Shown here one piece after another: positions 57,401 through 64,000 of a DNA stretch of 64,000 nt. This DNA comes from Mya arenaria (lineage: Eukaryota; Mollusca; Bivalvia; Myida; Myidae). The stretch covers positions 7,094,213 through 7,158,212 of the forward strand of contig NC_069124.1 in the NCBI RefSeq assembly GCF_026914265.1, in the 5' to 3' direction. Under the pieces are notes generated by a model, which did no database searches, was not told where the DNA came from, and saw only the letters and a list, made by a program, of their open reading frames with translations. The first letter of the stretch is position 1; each line of letters opens with the position of its first letter. Made by a program: the position numbers and the translations under genes.

Positions 57401-57772
57401 TTATCTGCATTAAATGACACAGCTACAAATAAGGGACATCATGCATACACTTAAAGATTCAATGCTAAATAAGAGTTGCCTCCCTTAGAATACTATTTTC
57501 ATTTCATGCAAGAAATAATAATTCAATAACAGCTAGACATACATAATATATAAAGTGTGTTTTTGAAATCAGAATTCTACAAAGAAATAATAATAGAACT
57601 ATGTAAAGTTGATAAAGAACAAGCCAATCACTATCTAAAATTAAGTTTTGACATTAATATTATCAAATGTTTATATTACATTTACATACCACAAGAAACT
57701 CCTTCTTGTCTACAATTTGGTTCCCATCCGTGTCAAACATGTTGAAGGCAATACGGAAACCAGACTGCGGCT
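33390..57772 (-). CDS. MICU3: Mitochondrial calcium uptake protein, MICU3-type (5' part missing)
   Basis: Nine to ten exons on the minus strand fit together in phase: 57772-57690, optional 56619-56605, 52871-52791, 44962-44885, 40840-40752, 40036-39859, 36245-36137, 35405-35248, 33467-33390. The product carries two canonical EF-hand loops (DTDGNQIVDKKE and DVDGDQHLSYKE) and MICU landmarks: GFRIAFNMFD, LLVHFFG, FMENLQTEV, ISEEDFARILLRYTN and GISFDEFRQF. By family knowledge, MICU proteins sit in the mitochondrial intermembrane space and gate the uniporter MCU in response to calcium. ILLRYTN and the C-terminal F-K-x-C-x-K-x-E favour MICU3 over MICU1 and MICU2. The targeting peptide and N-terminal lobe were not found and should lie to the right, perhaps beyond the window. 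Introns of 0.8-8 kb carry most of the repeats in this half. Confidence 0.88.
33721..35100 (+). mobile_element. Dispersed element A, copy 2 (~180-bp tandem units), split by a SINE
   Basis: Starts AAGAGCTGTCACAGAGACAGC and ends TATAGCTCTCC...TAGTCGAGCT. Inside, GTCTCAATGCAATAC recurs at 33950, 34131, 34310, 34789 and 34968, that is every 179-181 bp once the SINE at 34394-34702 is removed. It lies in the last MICU3 intron, antisense to the gene. Confidence 0.8.
34394..34690 (-). mobile_element. tRNA-derived SINE with 12-bp target duplication
   Basis: On the minus strand the head reads GCCCGGTTAGCTCAGTCGGT, with the A-box TTAGCTCAGTCGG and the B-box GGGTTCGATTCC (tRNA-like part about 34685-34616). 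A body of about 220 bp follows and ends in a CAC/ACC-rich tail. AATTTCTAAGTG flanks both ends (34382-34393 and 34691-34702), the duplication expected from target-primed reverse transcription. Confidence 0.85.
35248..35405 (-). CDS. MICU3: MICU3-like exon with second EF-hand
   Basis: Acceptor CCTTACAG at 35406; donor AGG|GTATGG at 35247, a weak but usable site. The frame contains FQRAVMICTG and the calcium loop DVDGDQHLSYKE, with all chelating positions occupied (D1, D3, D5, S9, E12). Reading through the donor gives a stop at 35230, which would yield a shorter C-terminus (VWPSH). Confidence 0.85.
36137..36245 (-). CDS. MICU3: MICU3-like exon (GISFDEFRQF...)
   Basis: 109 bp between acceptor GATTTCAG and donor AAAG|GTTTGT. 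Encodes GISFDEFRQFSQFMNSLDDF and onward to QQPVSK. Enters in phase 0 after EEK and leaves one base that completes a Glu codon with the next exon. Confidence 0.88.
37110..38812 (-). repeat. Tandem array of ~25 tRNA-length (68-69 bp) tRNA-like units
   Basis: On the minus strand each unit has an A-box-like GTGGTCTAGTGGTATAGG, then TTCACCTCTCACCCAAGAGG, then a B-box-like GAGTTCAAGCCCC, and the next unit starts straight away at about 68-69 bp. The spacing and the CTCTCACC loop recall a tRNA-Glu-type head without the SINE body. Units are diverged and some are truncated; stems pair poorly, so mature tRNA is unlikely. A single related unit is at 56955-57012. It sits in an intron of the MICU3-like gene, on the same strand. 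Confidence 0.75.
39300..39820. repeat. Degenerate ~157-bp tandem repeat
   Basis: ACACATTCTGACCA recurs at about 39466, 39632 and 39788 with similar intervening sequence (ATATGGCTGGTTATC, GACAAGAC..ATTTTAGG). It runs up to the edge of the exon at 39859. Confidence 0.65.
39859..40036 (-). CDS. MICU3: MICU3-like exon (FMENLQTEV...EEK)
   Basis: 178 bp between TCTTTCAG and AAG|GTACTG. Encodes FMENLQTEVIELEFLEFSKG and then ISEEDFARILLRYTN..., a block strongly typical of MICU3. It completes a split Lys codon with the upstream exon. Confidence 0.92.
40400..40709. mobile_element. Short inverted-end element with TTATGCCCCCC termini and CTTGACCTT motifs
   Basis: Starts near AAGAGATGTTTGTCAACC, with TTATGCCCCCC at 40419-40429, and ends AAGGGGGGCATAA at about 40691-40703. 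It carries two GTCACTGTGACCTTGACCTTT blocks; the second forms AGGTCACTGTGACCT (40582-40596). Confidence 0.6.
40582..40596. promoter_or_regulatory. Perfect AGGTCAnnnTGACCT palindrome (oestrogen-response-element type)
   Basis: AGGTCACTGTGACCT matches the consensus inverted repeat with a 3-bp spacer bound by steroid-type nuclear receptors. It lies in a repeat in a MICU3 intron; function is unproven. Confidence 0.5.
40752..40840 (-). CDS. MICU3: MICU3-like exon (LLVHFFG...)
   Basis: 89 bp between TTCTTGTAG and ACAA|GTATAA. Encodes SVMPIQDTTLLVHFFGRRGN and then DVLKYEDFH plus a split Lys. LLVHFFG is a conserved MICU2/3 core. Confidence 0.9.
41355..41582. repeat. ~105-bp direct duplication plus palindrome
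   Basis: TTTTTTTTCGTTTATGCTGT...ACGGCACGCAAGCAAATTCC occurs twice (about 41373 and 41470). The second copy forms a foldback: TTGATTG...TTTATGCTGTATAAATGC at 41461 is matched by its imperfect reverse complement ending at 41582. Confidence 0.65.
41605..43303 (+). mobile_element. Pearl/Helentron-like element with two internal tandem arrays and a terminal hairpin
   Basis: Begins AAGAGGGCCATGATGGCCCT. About 41820-42640 holds degenerate 150-165-bp units (AAACTTGTGAC, ATTTGAACAATCTTGGTAGA). From 42728 to 43215 a cleaner 145-bp unit follows (CTGACCAAGTTGCATTGAGA at 42728, 42873, 43018 and 43163). Then come (GGAC)4-5 at 43226-43245 and a strong terminal hairpin, AGCTCACCTTGTCAC-TAC-GTGACAGGTGAGCT (43270-43301). 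It lies in a MICU3 intron, antisense to the gene. Confidence 0.75.
43304..44884. other. Intron stretch, nothing recognised
   Basis: AT-rich MICU3 intron sequence. The open frame at 44391-44624 has no recognisable domain and no exon-like borders. Confidence 0.4.
44885..44962 (-). CDS. MICU3: MICU3-like linker exon E (LESLFGKPVE...)
   Basis: 78 bp, phase 0 at both ends, acceptor CAATTGCAG and donor AAA|GTAGGTCC. Encodes LESLFGKPVESGKGAEKKSD and SSEERK, a charged linker after the first EF-hand. It resembles exon E' (52871-52791) at its start and in its donor. Confidence 0.75.
44963..47439. other. Intron stretch with remnants of CTTGACCTT-type repeats
   Basis: CCTTTGACCTTGAACCATGG and CCTTGACCTTT at about 45600-45635 mark a decayed dispersed repeat. 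A possible donor GAACAG|GTATGT (minus strand, near 47097) has no convincing exon upstream of it. Otherwise AT-rich. Confidence 0.4.
47440..48010. repeat. 23-bp minisatellite (ACTTACAAACTCTTACTTCCACT)
   Basis: Clean 23-bp units at about 47670-47860, with degenerate flanking units based on TTACAAACTCTTACTCCA. The same core builds the 38-bp array at 50621-51215. Confidence 0.9.
48011..48215. repeat. Self-complementary CCATGG array, left block
   Basis: ACCATGGTCTACCATGGTAC-like sequence in which nearly every element is a palindrome around CCATGG, degenerating to the right. Confidence 0.85.
48584..48857. promoter_or_regulatory. Cluster of six TTCnnGAA palindromes (heat-shock-element-like)
   Basis: TTCAAGAA at 48584 and 48653, TTCTTGAA at 48677, 48778 and 48850, TTCATGAA at 48750. 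Most lie in the wider motif AAGAACAGTTCnnGAA. By established knowledge, HSF binds alternating GAA/TTC arrays; here the block may simply be a degenerate repeat. Confidence 0.4.
49196..49280. repeat. Perfect 42-bp inverted repeat with a 1-bp loop
   Basis: Both arms carry AATTACTGTATCCAGGCAA at the tip and an A/T-rich base. ATTACTGTATCCAGGCAA appears again alone near 49445-49463. Confidence 0.9.
50213..50600. repeat. CCATGG array, right block, enclosing an inverted-repeat element (50345-50532)
   Basis: The block is built of GACCATGGTCTACCATGGTA units. At 50345-50373 the non-repetitive arm ACGTCAAATGGCCGCCCCAC appears, and its exact reverse complement is at 50504-50532, with further CCATGG palindromes in between. 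Confidence 0.85.
50621..51215. repeat. 38-bp minisatellite
   Basis: About 15 units of CTCACCCACTTACAAACTCT+TACACCACCATACTATTG. Frames on the plus strand are open (up to 229 codons) only because of the composition and phase of the repeat. Confidence 0.9.
51216..52198. other. Intron stretch, nothing recognised
   Basis: AT-rich MICU3 intron DNA with no visible repeats, exon or RNA. Confidence 0.4.
52199..52672 (+). mobile_element. Element B copy 3
   Basis: Left end TTAAAGGGGCTGTACTCCG; right end CTGGTGTACAGTCCCTTTAAAG. The tRNA-like core (about 52462-52536) keeps CACAGTGGATACGAC and GGTTCGAACGCGG; the B-box has one change from copy 1. A T-run follows the core as in copy 1. Confidence 0.75.
52791..52871 (-). 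CDS. MICU3: MICU3-like linker exon E' (LESFFTLPPSE...)
   Basis: 81 bp, phase 0 at both ends, acceptor TTTTATTTCAG and donor GCT|GTAGGTCC. Encodes LESFFTLPPSERKFVPREKT and QLQSLLA. It could be spliced together with exon E or instead of it: each begins LES.F, both fit after ...KKEFLV and both fit before exon SVMPIQ. Confidence 0.65.
53185..54160. repeat. Two degenerate tandem-repeat blocks (~150-bp units)
   Basis: 53185-53600 has about three units with GGGACCCCAAATGCA.TCC.ATGAAA and TTGGTCAAGATAT. 53815-54130 has about two units with GGCCATAACTCT, CAAACGAAACCCAGG-like and GTTTTGAA.GACACAAGTTT. They resemble the cores of the pearl-like elements elsewhere in the window. Confidence 0.6.
56605..56619 (-). 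CDS. MICU3: Candidate 15-nt microexon of the MICU3-like gene
   Basis: A strong pyrimidine tract and acceptor (TTTCCCCTTCCCCCTTCATAG) is followed after 15 nt (ATGATCACAGTACTG) by the donor GTGAGT. It lies between exons F and E' and in phase 0 would insert M-I-T-V-L without shifting the frame. A skipped or muscle-type microexon is known in vertebrate MICU1, which makes this plausible; there is no transcript support. Confidence 0.35.
56955..57012 (-). repeat. Single tRNA-like unit related to the 37.1-38.8 kb array
   Basis: On the minus strand: GAGAGTGGTGTAGAGGTATT, then CTCTCACCCAAGAGGTCAGG and GTTTGGGC. Same layout as one array unit, with a decayed B-box. Confidence 0.6.
57690..57772 (-). CDS. 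MICU3: MICU3-like exon F with first EF-hand
   Basis: 83 bp between TTTATTTCAG and GTG|GTATGT. Encodes PQSGFRIAFNMFDTDGNQIV then DKKEFLV. The calcium loop DTDGNQIVDKKE has D1, D3, N5, D9 and E12. The first two bases (AG) complete a codon begun in an upstream exon; family precedent suggests Lys (A|AG). Confidence 0.92.
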
Positions 57773-60654
57773 CTGAAATAAATAAATATTTTTAATATTT
57801 TAATTCAACAGAATATGTAGAGTATATATGTTATTAATAATATTATGACTATAATGTTTAAAATCTCGTATTTTAACAAGAGAACCTACCACAAGCTTCT
57901 GTGTTTTTCTCAGACCAAAAAGGGGCATTATAATTCAACCAATATTTTACTTTTACTTCTACAAGATCATGTGCATTTCCTGACCAGGGGCATAATTAGT
58001 CCTCTTTTTATGTGGATTCATAATTAAGCTGGGGGGGGGGGGGGGTCGGGAGAATGCCCCCACAGAACATTTTGAAACCCGTGGTGCAATCTGGTACTGG
58101 AAAATTGAAAAAATTTAATCTTGTAATCAAGTACGCATACTGCAACTTTGGCTGATTTTTTCATTTTTTTGTCAGAATAATGTGGATTCAGCTGTGTACT
58201 CGCGTATAGGCAGCTACGCGCCTGCTAACAAGGAAGCAATTACAGCATTACCAAAGTATGCAGAAATTCCCCGCTTAGTGACACAGTGACTTATAACAGT
58301 AGAGTAGTATGACATGAGTTACATAAAACATTGTTTATGTTCTTGGAATAGAAATGCTAATTGATTATATTGGCTTCTATAATGTATTCCAGCTAACAAA
58401 AAGCCCATAACCTGGTTATAAGAAAGATGACAGAACAAGAATGATAATTTCATAAGTGATTCATCCCATGAAATGATCTCCAAATCTTAAAGTGACAAGG
58501 TAATAGGAAATGTCTTGGAGGCCATCGTGTATAATTTACCCATTGATATTTCAACGGTGAGTAACGTTGCAAGCACGATGACGTTCTGCCGTAATGGTGA
58601 AAGGTAACTACTTTGTAAATTTATGCTATGATAACTATGAGAATAAAAATTCTTTATGACAATAAAAAGTTGGTTACAATTTATATCAAAGTTGCTTACA
58701 GAGCAAATTCATAAAACGGATTCCAAGGAATTAACATCTGAAGTGTTCAGAAAGGTAAATGTTTACGGACGTTGCATCATCAAAGGACATTGCATCAATG
58801 TTAAATTGAAAGTAGAAATTAGTTGACAAACAAATGACTGATGAAATACCTAGACAAACAGTCTGACAAAAGCAATATAAATAGATACAGCTATCCCCTT
58901 GTAGGACCACTTGAGTCCCCTCTAAATCGTCATAATCCTTTTTTAGCCCTATTGAAACCCAAATAACACAGAGGTCAGTGGATCACTTAGGGAGTTATTA
59001 TGATGACAAGCCCCAACATGGTGACAAGTCACAACATGACACACTAACCAATGTCATCATCCACCGTTTTGGCGAGGAATTTATCAATGCATCTTATCTG
59101 TTAATAGAAGCCCAAACAATAAGCAAGAAAGGAATTTTGTAATATTTGCAAACATTAAACTTTCATCAATGGCCCTCCTCCTATATTGTAATACGAAGAT
59201 TATTACTACATCGCTACTTCAAAAGTGATTAAAAGCAAAGAATATTGCCTCAGTACTAAACATATAACATCAGTGATTGCTGTACTTCTCGCCAAGTAAG
59301 TATGTTATCTCAAAAGTTAAATGGAATTCCTGATTTCTAAATATAGACCTGACTTTCACAACCTTGTTTGGACTTTAATAGATAAACGATCCAACTAAAT
59401 TCAAGGCGTATATACGGCAAAATGCCATGAATATTTCTCTATTCACAACAAAACCTCGATATAAAAACCACAAACAGAGAGAAACAATTAGAAATATTCC
59501 TTAATAATAGACTTTCAGAAAAAGCTCATTCGAAGGCTATGGGAAAAATTCAACTGAAAAAGCAACTAGTTGATTGATTTGTTAAAAAATGTATTTTCTC
59601 ATGGCATTGGCTTCTTATGAGATAGAAATCAGTATTGATAATGCTTTTATTAATCTATAACACGCAACTAGATAAGAATGTCAAATAAAAAACATTCAAT
59701 ATTCTATAATGAAAACATGTCCTTGTTAATTTATTCAATGAAATTCCATCAAATATTGCCCTATTTTTTAATGGAATTTACAAAATTTAGAACACTAATA
59801 CATATAACGCGGTTATCAATGCATACCTGTGATATTTCATGCAAATAATTTACATAAAATTTTCTTAATGAGACAAAAGCCATTGCACATAAGCTATGAC
59901 CACGATGTAACTACAGAATACCGCTGGTCATAGGCAAATCTGAGATCATTACGTCTGATGACAAGAGTTTCACTGTGAGAAAATTGGTAATATGTAAATA
60001 GGAGAAAGTCACTAAATGCATGGACATAAGACAATAGCAAACATAGGTAATCTTTTTCTCAGGCCCTTGTTTGAAGTCAGCATTCCCGCCGTGACATTGT
60101 TGTTACTTTAACATCATAACAGTATACTTAATTAACAATGCTGCCCTTTTTTCCATAAAGCAATCCCCACATGAGTAGAAACCCTCCCCAGATTTTTTCC
60201 TCCATTTACGAGGTCTGAATGAGTCTCACTGCATGCCAGTCATGTTGGAATGACTTTTTTTTTTGTTCATGCATCTGTCAAATCCCATATTTATACAATT
60301 TAACTTAATTTACATAATGCTGTATTCAAAGGTACTGTCCTTAGGTGCCCTATTTAATTATATGACAATGTACATGTACATGGTCTACTGACTGACAAGC
60401 TCTTGGCATTTGGTGTTCCAAAACTGTCTGTGGCAGAATTCAGTAAATATTATAGAACTTAAATGTCAGACTGCACATATGTGAAACCATTTCATTCATA
60501 CTGCACTTTTTTAAACATTGAACTGACTGACTTTATAAACTTCCTGTAAGGAAAAGTGCCTACCATAGTAAAATAATAACCTAAAATAGCATTAGAGAAA
60601 GTGTTCAAAACATAATTAAGTCACCTTGTCTTCTATTATAAATGTAAATTCAAA
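57773..60654. other. Region upstream of MICU3 exon F; no confident exon
   Basis: The expected upstream MICU exon (an EYLFLL-like segment) was searched for on the minus strand and not found. A weak exon-like piece at 59102-59054 has acceptor TTAACAG, frame IRCIDKFLAKTVDDDI and donor G|GTTAGT; it is phase-compatible with exon F but does not clearly match the family. Poly-G at 58032-58046. Confidence 0.35.
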
Positions 60655-60759
60655 TCAATTGAGGAGTTGCTCCAGCTCGAGTTCCTTAAATGGTGTGTCA
60701 ATCTCTGTTCTCACATATCCAGGGTTTAACACTGTCAGGGCTCCTTCTGGTGGCATCTT
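60655..60759 (-). CDS. Short-chain dehydrogenase/reductase C-terminal exon or fragment
   Basis: On the minus strand the frame reads KMPPEGALTVLNPGYVRTEI, then DTPFKELELEQLLN and a stop. The pattern (EG-x-L-T-V-L-N-P-G-Y-V-x-T-E) is typical of the late strand and loop of NAD(P)-dependent short-chain dehydrogenases, just after the catalytic YxxxK region. No catalytic exon was found in the window. Upstream sequence is directly the 54-bp minisatellite, so the exon may be the end of a gene starting to the right, or a stranded pseudogene piece inside the MICU3 locus. Confidence 0.5.
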   Translation of the reverse strand, partial: KMPPEGALTVLNPGYVRTEIDTPFKELELEQLLN

Positions 60760-61568
60760 ATATTGGACAACAGTACAATCTTACAATGCCAGGAAGCATA
60801 TTCTAGTCTCATCTTATAATGGACAACAGTACAGTCTTACAATGTCAGGAAGCCTTCAGGTGGCATCTTAAAATGGACAACAGTACAGTTCAACAATGTC
60901 AGGAAGCCTTCTGGTGGCATCTTAAAATGGACAACAGTACAGTTCAACAATGCCAGGAAGCCTTCTGGTGGCATCTTATAATGGACAACAGTACAGGCCC
61001 ATATTTCTCGAAACTTTTTAAGTCCCTTATAACAGGATTAAGCTAAACTCACTATTTTTGTTGTTCTATAATATGCGTTATATTTACTTCTTTAAGAGTT
61101 TTTAGAAATTGTATAAGAAAAATCTGTATGCTCATTAGAAGAAACCATTTTTCATTTATCAAAATCCATTATAAATATGTATTTAGGCTAATTGAAATAA
61201 GCGACTTAAGCCTGTTACGCTTAAGAAGTTTCGAGAAATTGGGGCCAGTTCAACAATGTCTGGAAGCATTCAGGTGGCATCTTATAATGGACAACAGTAC
61301 AGTTCAACAATGTTGGGAAGCCTTCTGGTGGCATCTTATGGTGGACAACAGTACAGTCTTACAATGTCAGGAAGCCTTCAGGTGGCATCTTATATTAGAC
61401 AACAGTACAGTTCAACAATGTCAGGAAGCCTTCAGGTGGCATCTTATATTGGCCAACAGTACAGTTCAACAATGTCAGGACACCTTCAAGTGGCATCTTA
61501 TATTGGACAACAGTACAGTCTTACAATGTCAGGAAGCCTTCAGGTGGCATCTTATAATAGACAACAGT
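60740..61568 (-). repeat. 54-bp minisatellite that includes codons of the dehydrogenase exon
   Basis: About 11 units; on the minus strand each reads TGTCCATTATAAGATGCCAC+CTGAAGGCTTCCTGACATTG. The first unit overlaps the coding sequence (KMPPEGALT), and other units still read KMPPEGFLTL before a stop. Interrupted by element C at 60996-61246. Confidence 0.85.
60996..61246. mobile_element. MITE-like element C, copy 2, inserted in the 54-bp array
   Basis: GGCCCATATTTCTCGAAAC at the left and its near reverse complement GTTTCGAGAAATTGGGGCC at the right. The minisatellite reads ...CAACAGTACA before it and GTTCAACAATG after it, which is continuous in uninterrupted units. Confidence 0.8.
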
Positions 61569-62159
61569 AAAATAGGTCCGGTCTGACATAATTCCTGGCT
61601 GAATACTTGTATTGTCATCAAGCTGAAATTTGGCAAGATAAAATAAATGAGTATTAAAGAGACATTTTAATAGCAAACTGTATGCAACTAAAAATTCTTC
61701 TTTTACACCTATAGGTTTACCTCTAAATGTATGAATCATACTGGGCAGATACTATTACCATCAACTTTAGTGTCATCAAGTTCAGCATTAATGTGAACCT
61801 AATTCACTCAAGCTTTGAGTTAATTCAAATTGTTTACAAAACTGACCACAGAGTATACATTTCTATGTAAGTTGGGCATGGTTCAATCACTTGCATCCTA
61901 AATCACTTTGATGTGGTGCTTAGAAACCCAAGCTTTGAAGAAACACTGTTCAAAAAATGATTTAAATCAGATTTCTATCTTTTACTGCCTACCAGTAAAC
62001 CAGTATTATCATATAGATAACCATTTTAATGCCCAGCACATTCCTGGTCTTTGGTTAGTTATTTCCAAATTTAATAAAAAATTAGTAAATGTTAATTTTC
62101 CATACCCTCTAGCACTACAAATTTGTTTTGTGGGTACATATTTATCATAATGGTATCAA
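61569..62159. other. Gene-free stretch
   Basis: No exon, RNA or repeat recognised. Confidence 0.35.
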
Positions 62160-62400
62160 CAGAGGCGTTCAAGGGTTGTCCAGTTAGCGCACTCGCTTTT
62201 CACCTAGGTGACCCCGGTTCGATTCTAGGCCTGGGCGCATGTGAGTTTGGTTTGTGGTCAACAAGCCGGACAAGTGGGTTTTTTCCAGGTTCTTTGGGTT
62301 CCCCCAAGCACAAGACCACACTCTCACATAAAATCAAGCCAACAAGAGTGATTAATAGGATGTTGTAATAACTTGTTTCACAATCATTGTAAAATAAATA
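62160..62400 (+). mobile_element. tRNA-derived SINE with conserved core
   Basis: Head GGTTGTCCAGTTAGCGCACT with A-box-like CAGTTAGCGCACT and B-box GGTTCGATTCT (about 62174-62232). The body contains GTGGGTTTTTTCCAGGTTCT and CAAGACCACACTCTCACA, a core seen in several molluscan SINEs. It ends in an AT-rich tail (AAATAAATATG). No certain target duplication. Confidence 0.75.
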
Positions 62401-62991
62401 TGTTTTAAACTAAACTAAGAGTGAGGGGCGTTGTCAACAAACTGGCAGCTGATACTTCACTACAGCACATGCAATAAACTCGGTCTTCATTTAATATTTT
62501 AGATTAGGATAAGCATTATTAGGTGAAGGTTCCAAGGAAAAGACCCTATACATGTCATTACGGCCATTGCACATCTATCAGGACAAATACGGTAAGTTTT
62601 ATAAAGTTAAAAGGCACTCAATATTTCATTACCTGACATCACAAATAAGTAAATTAATTACATAAATCACATTACAGTCTTGAAATCAATTCAAAATGTA
62701 TTAGCATAATAAAAAAATATATTTTTGTATATAGAATAACAACTCAAACAATTATCTATATAAAATCCATCAAAGTTGTAACTGAAATCAGAACTGATCA
62801 GGTCATGATTGCTCCAACGTTTTTCAAATATATCCCCCCCACCCCCGGTCTTTTCAATTAGCCCATTTAATTTGTAATTATAATGTGCCAATGAATAATC
62901 AGGGATAAAACTGCAATGTTAGAGTCCTTTTACAAAACTCTACATTTAACAGAACATTTCTCAACCACTATTTGACTTTTCTTCAACTTAC
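62401..62991. other. Gene-free stretch
   Basis: AT-rich; nothing recognised apart from a short C-run near 62835-62849. Confidence 0.35.
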
Positions 62992-63078
62992 CGAAATTAT
63001 AGTAAAGCTACCTGTAGCCCGGCCTGTAATTGACGTCCTTACATTACCCTGTGCATTAAACAAGCGGGAGACGGTCAT
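62992..63078 (-). CDS. Candidate first coding exon with mitochondrial-presequence-like composition
   Basis: From ATG at 63078 the frame MTVSRLFNAQGNVRTSITGR then ATGSFTIIS runs 29 codons to a consensus donor TCG|GTAAGT. The stretch has three Arg, many Ser/Thr and no acidic residue, as in mitochondrial targeting peptides. It lies upstream of, and on the same strand as, the MICU3-like gene, but no exons connect it, so it could belong to another gene or be chance. Confidence 0.25.
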
Positions 63079-64000
63079 TTTATGCTGGACAGATGGCCGA
63101 CAAGAGAAGCCACTTCCATATGAATATTAAACTATCAAATTGCTAGCCTTAAATTAGAACTGACTGCAAACACAAGGGTTCTCATGTTAATTACCTTCCC
63201 ACCTTAATTTGCATGTTTACTGTTGCTGCCAATGGACACAATACGAGTCAGCGTAGCGGTCACTTTTGTTGTGTTGGCATGTAGCTGAAGCGGGCATTCT
63301 GATGTACACCGGCCGCAGTAAATATCCTTTAAAATCCCTAGTCCATAGCCCCCTGGACCCTTTCTCGGGATGACCACATATGTCCCCATGTGACAGGGAA
63401 ACAAAAATGTCCACGGGGCAATTTGGGGACACCACCTGACCTGAGCAGACCCCTAAAGGTGCTCAAGGGGCAATAGAAATGCCAGAAAACCCAAACTGAG
63501 TCAATAAAGCCCTGATCTGATACTAATAACAAGGCAGACTACTGGGTGGACATAAATGCAGCATGTTTTACAACCTCTATGAAGCTACCACATTATCTGA
63601 TATTCTGTTGATTTAATGTCTTTGAAATCTGATGCCTGATAAGGCAAAAATGCTACTGATGGGACGATGAATATTTATTTTTATCATTGGAACACTCCTG
63701 GCCCTCTAGTTAAGGTGATTTATTTGGCTATAATATAGTAGTTGGATTATCTCCTGAAAATGTTGAATAGTTTATTAACACTAGGAGTTTAAGCTTAAGC
63801 TTAGTAACCTTTTTTGTAATAAAATTATTCTCATGTTATTCAGCAAATCATGTATCACTCAGAAGTCATCAATGTCACAATTTTGAGTCATTTAAGTGTT
63901 ACTTTACAACATGTTTCATAATCAATGACATAAAATTAAAGAAAAATTACAGCACCAAATTATTACGTAACTTTTAATATGAAGATATTACTAATTAAGC
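63079..64000. other. Right edge, no gene recognised
   Basis: A moderately GC-balanced segment at 63200-63480 has overlapping short open frames on the minus strand without a recognisable domain. The rest is AT-rich. Confidence 0.35.

Noticed and set aside
59054..59102. MICU3 exon upstream of exon F (IRCIDKFLAKTVDDDI)
   Set aside because: Splice sites and phase are compatible, but the residues do not resemble the EYLFLL segment expected there, so it is kept only as a weak possibility.

Overview
The window looks like nuclear DNA of a bivalve mollusc. It is AT-rich with widely spaced exons, GT-AG introns of 0.1 to 13 kb, and dense non-autonomous repeats of the kinds common in marine bivalves. 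These include elements with internal arrays of about 145-181 bp next to an ACGG-type tetranucleotide, tRNA-derived SINEs, foldback elements and CLTGACCTT-rich repeats. The species cannot be fixed from sequence alone. Nothing prokaryotic is present: no operons, rRNA genes or CRISPR arrays.

Four protein-coding loci are supported. (1) 307-2859, minus strand: a C2H2 zinc-finger gene with two joined exons; a seventh finger is cut short, so the gene probably continues past the left edge. (2) 12552-16763, plus strand: a complete four-exon NLR-like gene with a CXorf38/DUF4559-type N-terminal domain, a helical linker, a NACHT NTPase and a leucine-rich C-terminus. (3) 21099-26038, plus strand: a compact two-exon alpha-kinase of 291 residues with an N-myristoylation-type start; its 4-kb intron holds a 181-bp tandem array. 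(4) 33390-57772, minus strand: the 3' two thirds of a mitochondrial calcium uptake gene of MICU3 type. Its exons were assembled one by one by splice sites, phase and family resemblance, and its N-terminal exons were not found. A short-chain dehydrogenase C-terminal exon or fragment lies at 60655-60759, minus strand.

The rest is mostly repeat DNA. 0-12 kb holds dispersed elements, one with clear TIRs and a 6-bp target duplication. 17-21 kb holds palindromes and small duplications. 27.7-31.9 kb is a 36-bp minisatellite with an 826-bp higher-order repeat and an inserted element. The MICU3 introns hold a head-to-tail array of about 25 tRNA-length units with Pol III-like boxes (37.1-38.8 kb), pearl/Helentron-like elements, and a 47.4-51.2 kb block of two minisatellites plus self-complementary CCATGG arrays. 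60.7-61.6 kb is a 54-bp minisatellite that includes codons of the dehydrogenase exon.

The strongest leads are the domain pairing in the NLR-like gene, the frame-neutral cassette exons and candidate microexon of MICU3, the tRNA-like tandem array, and repeats that carry nuclear-receptor-type and heat-shock-type binding sites. All family assignments were made by eye from residue patterns; no search or alignment was run.
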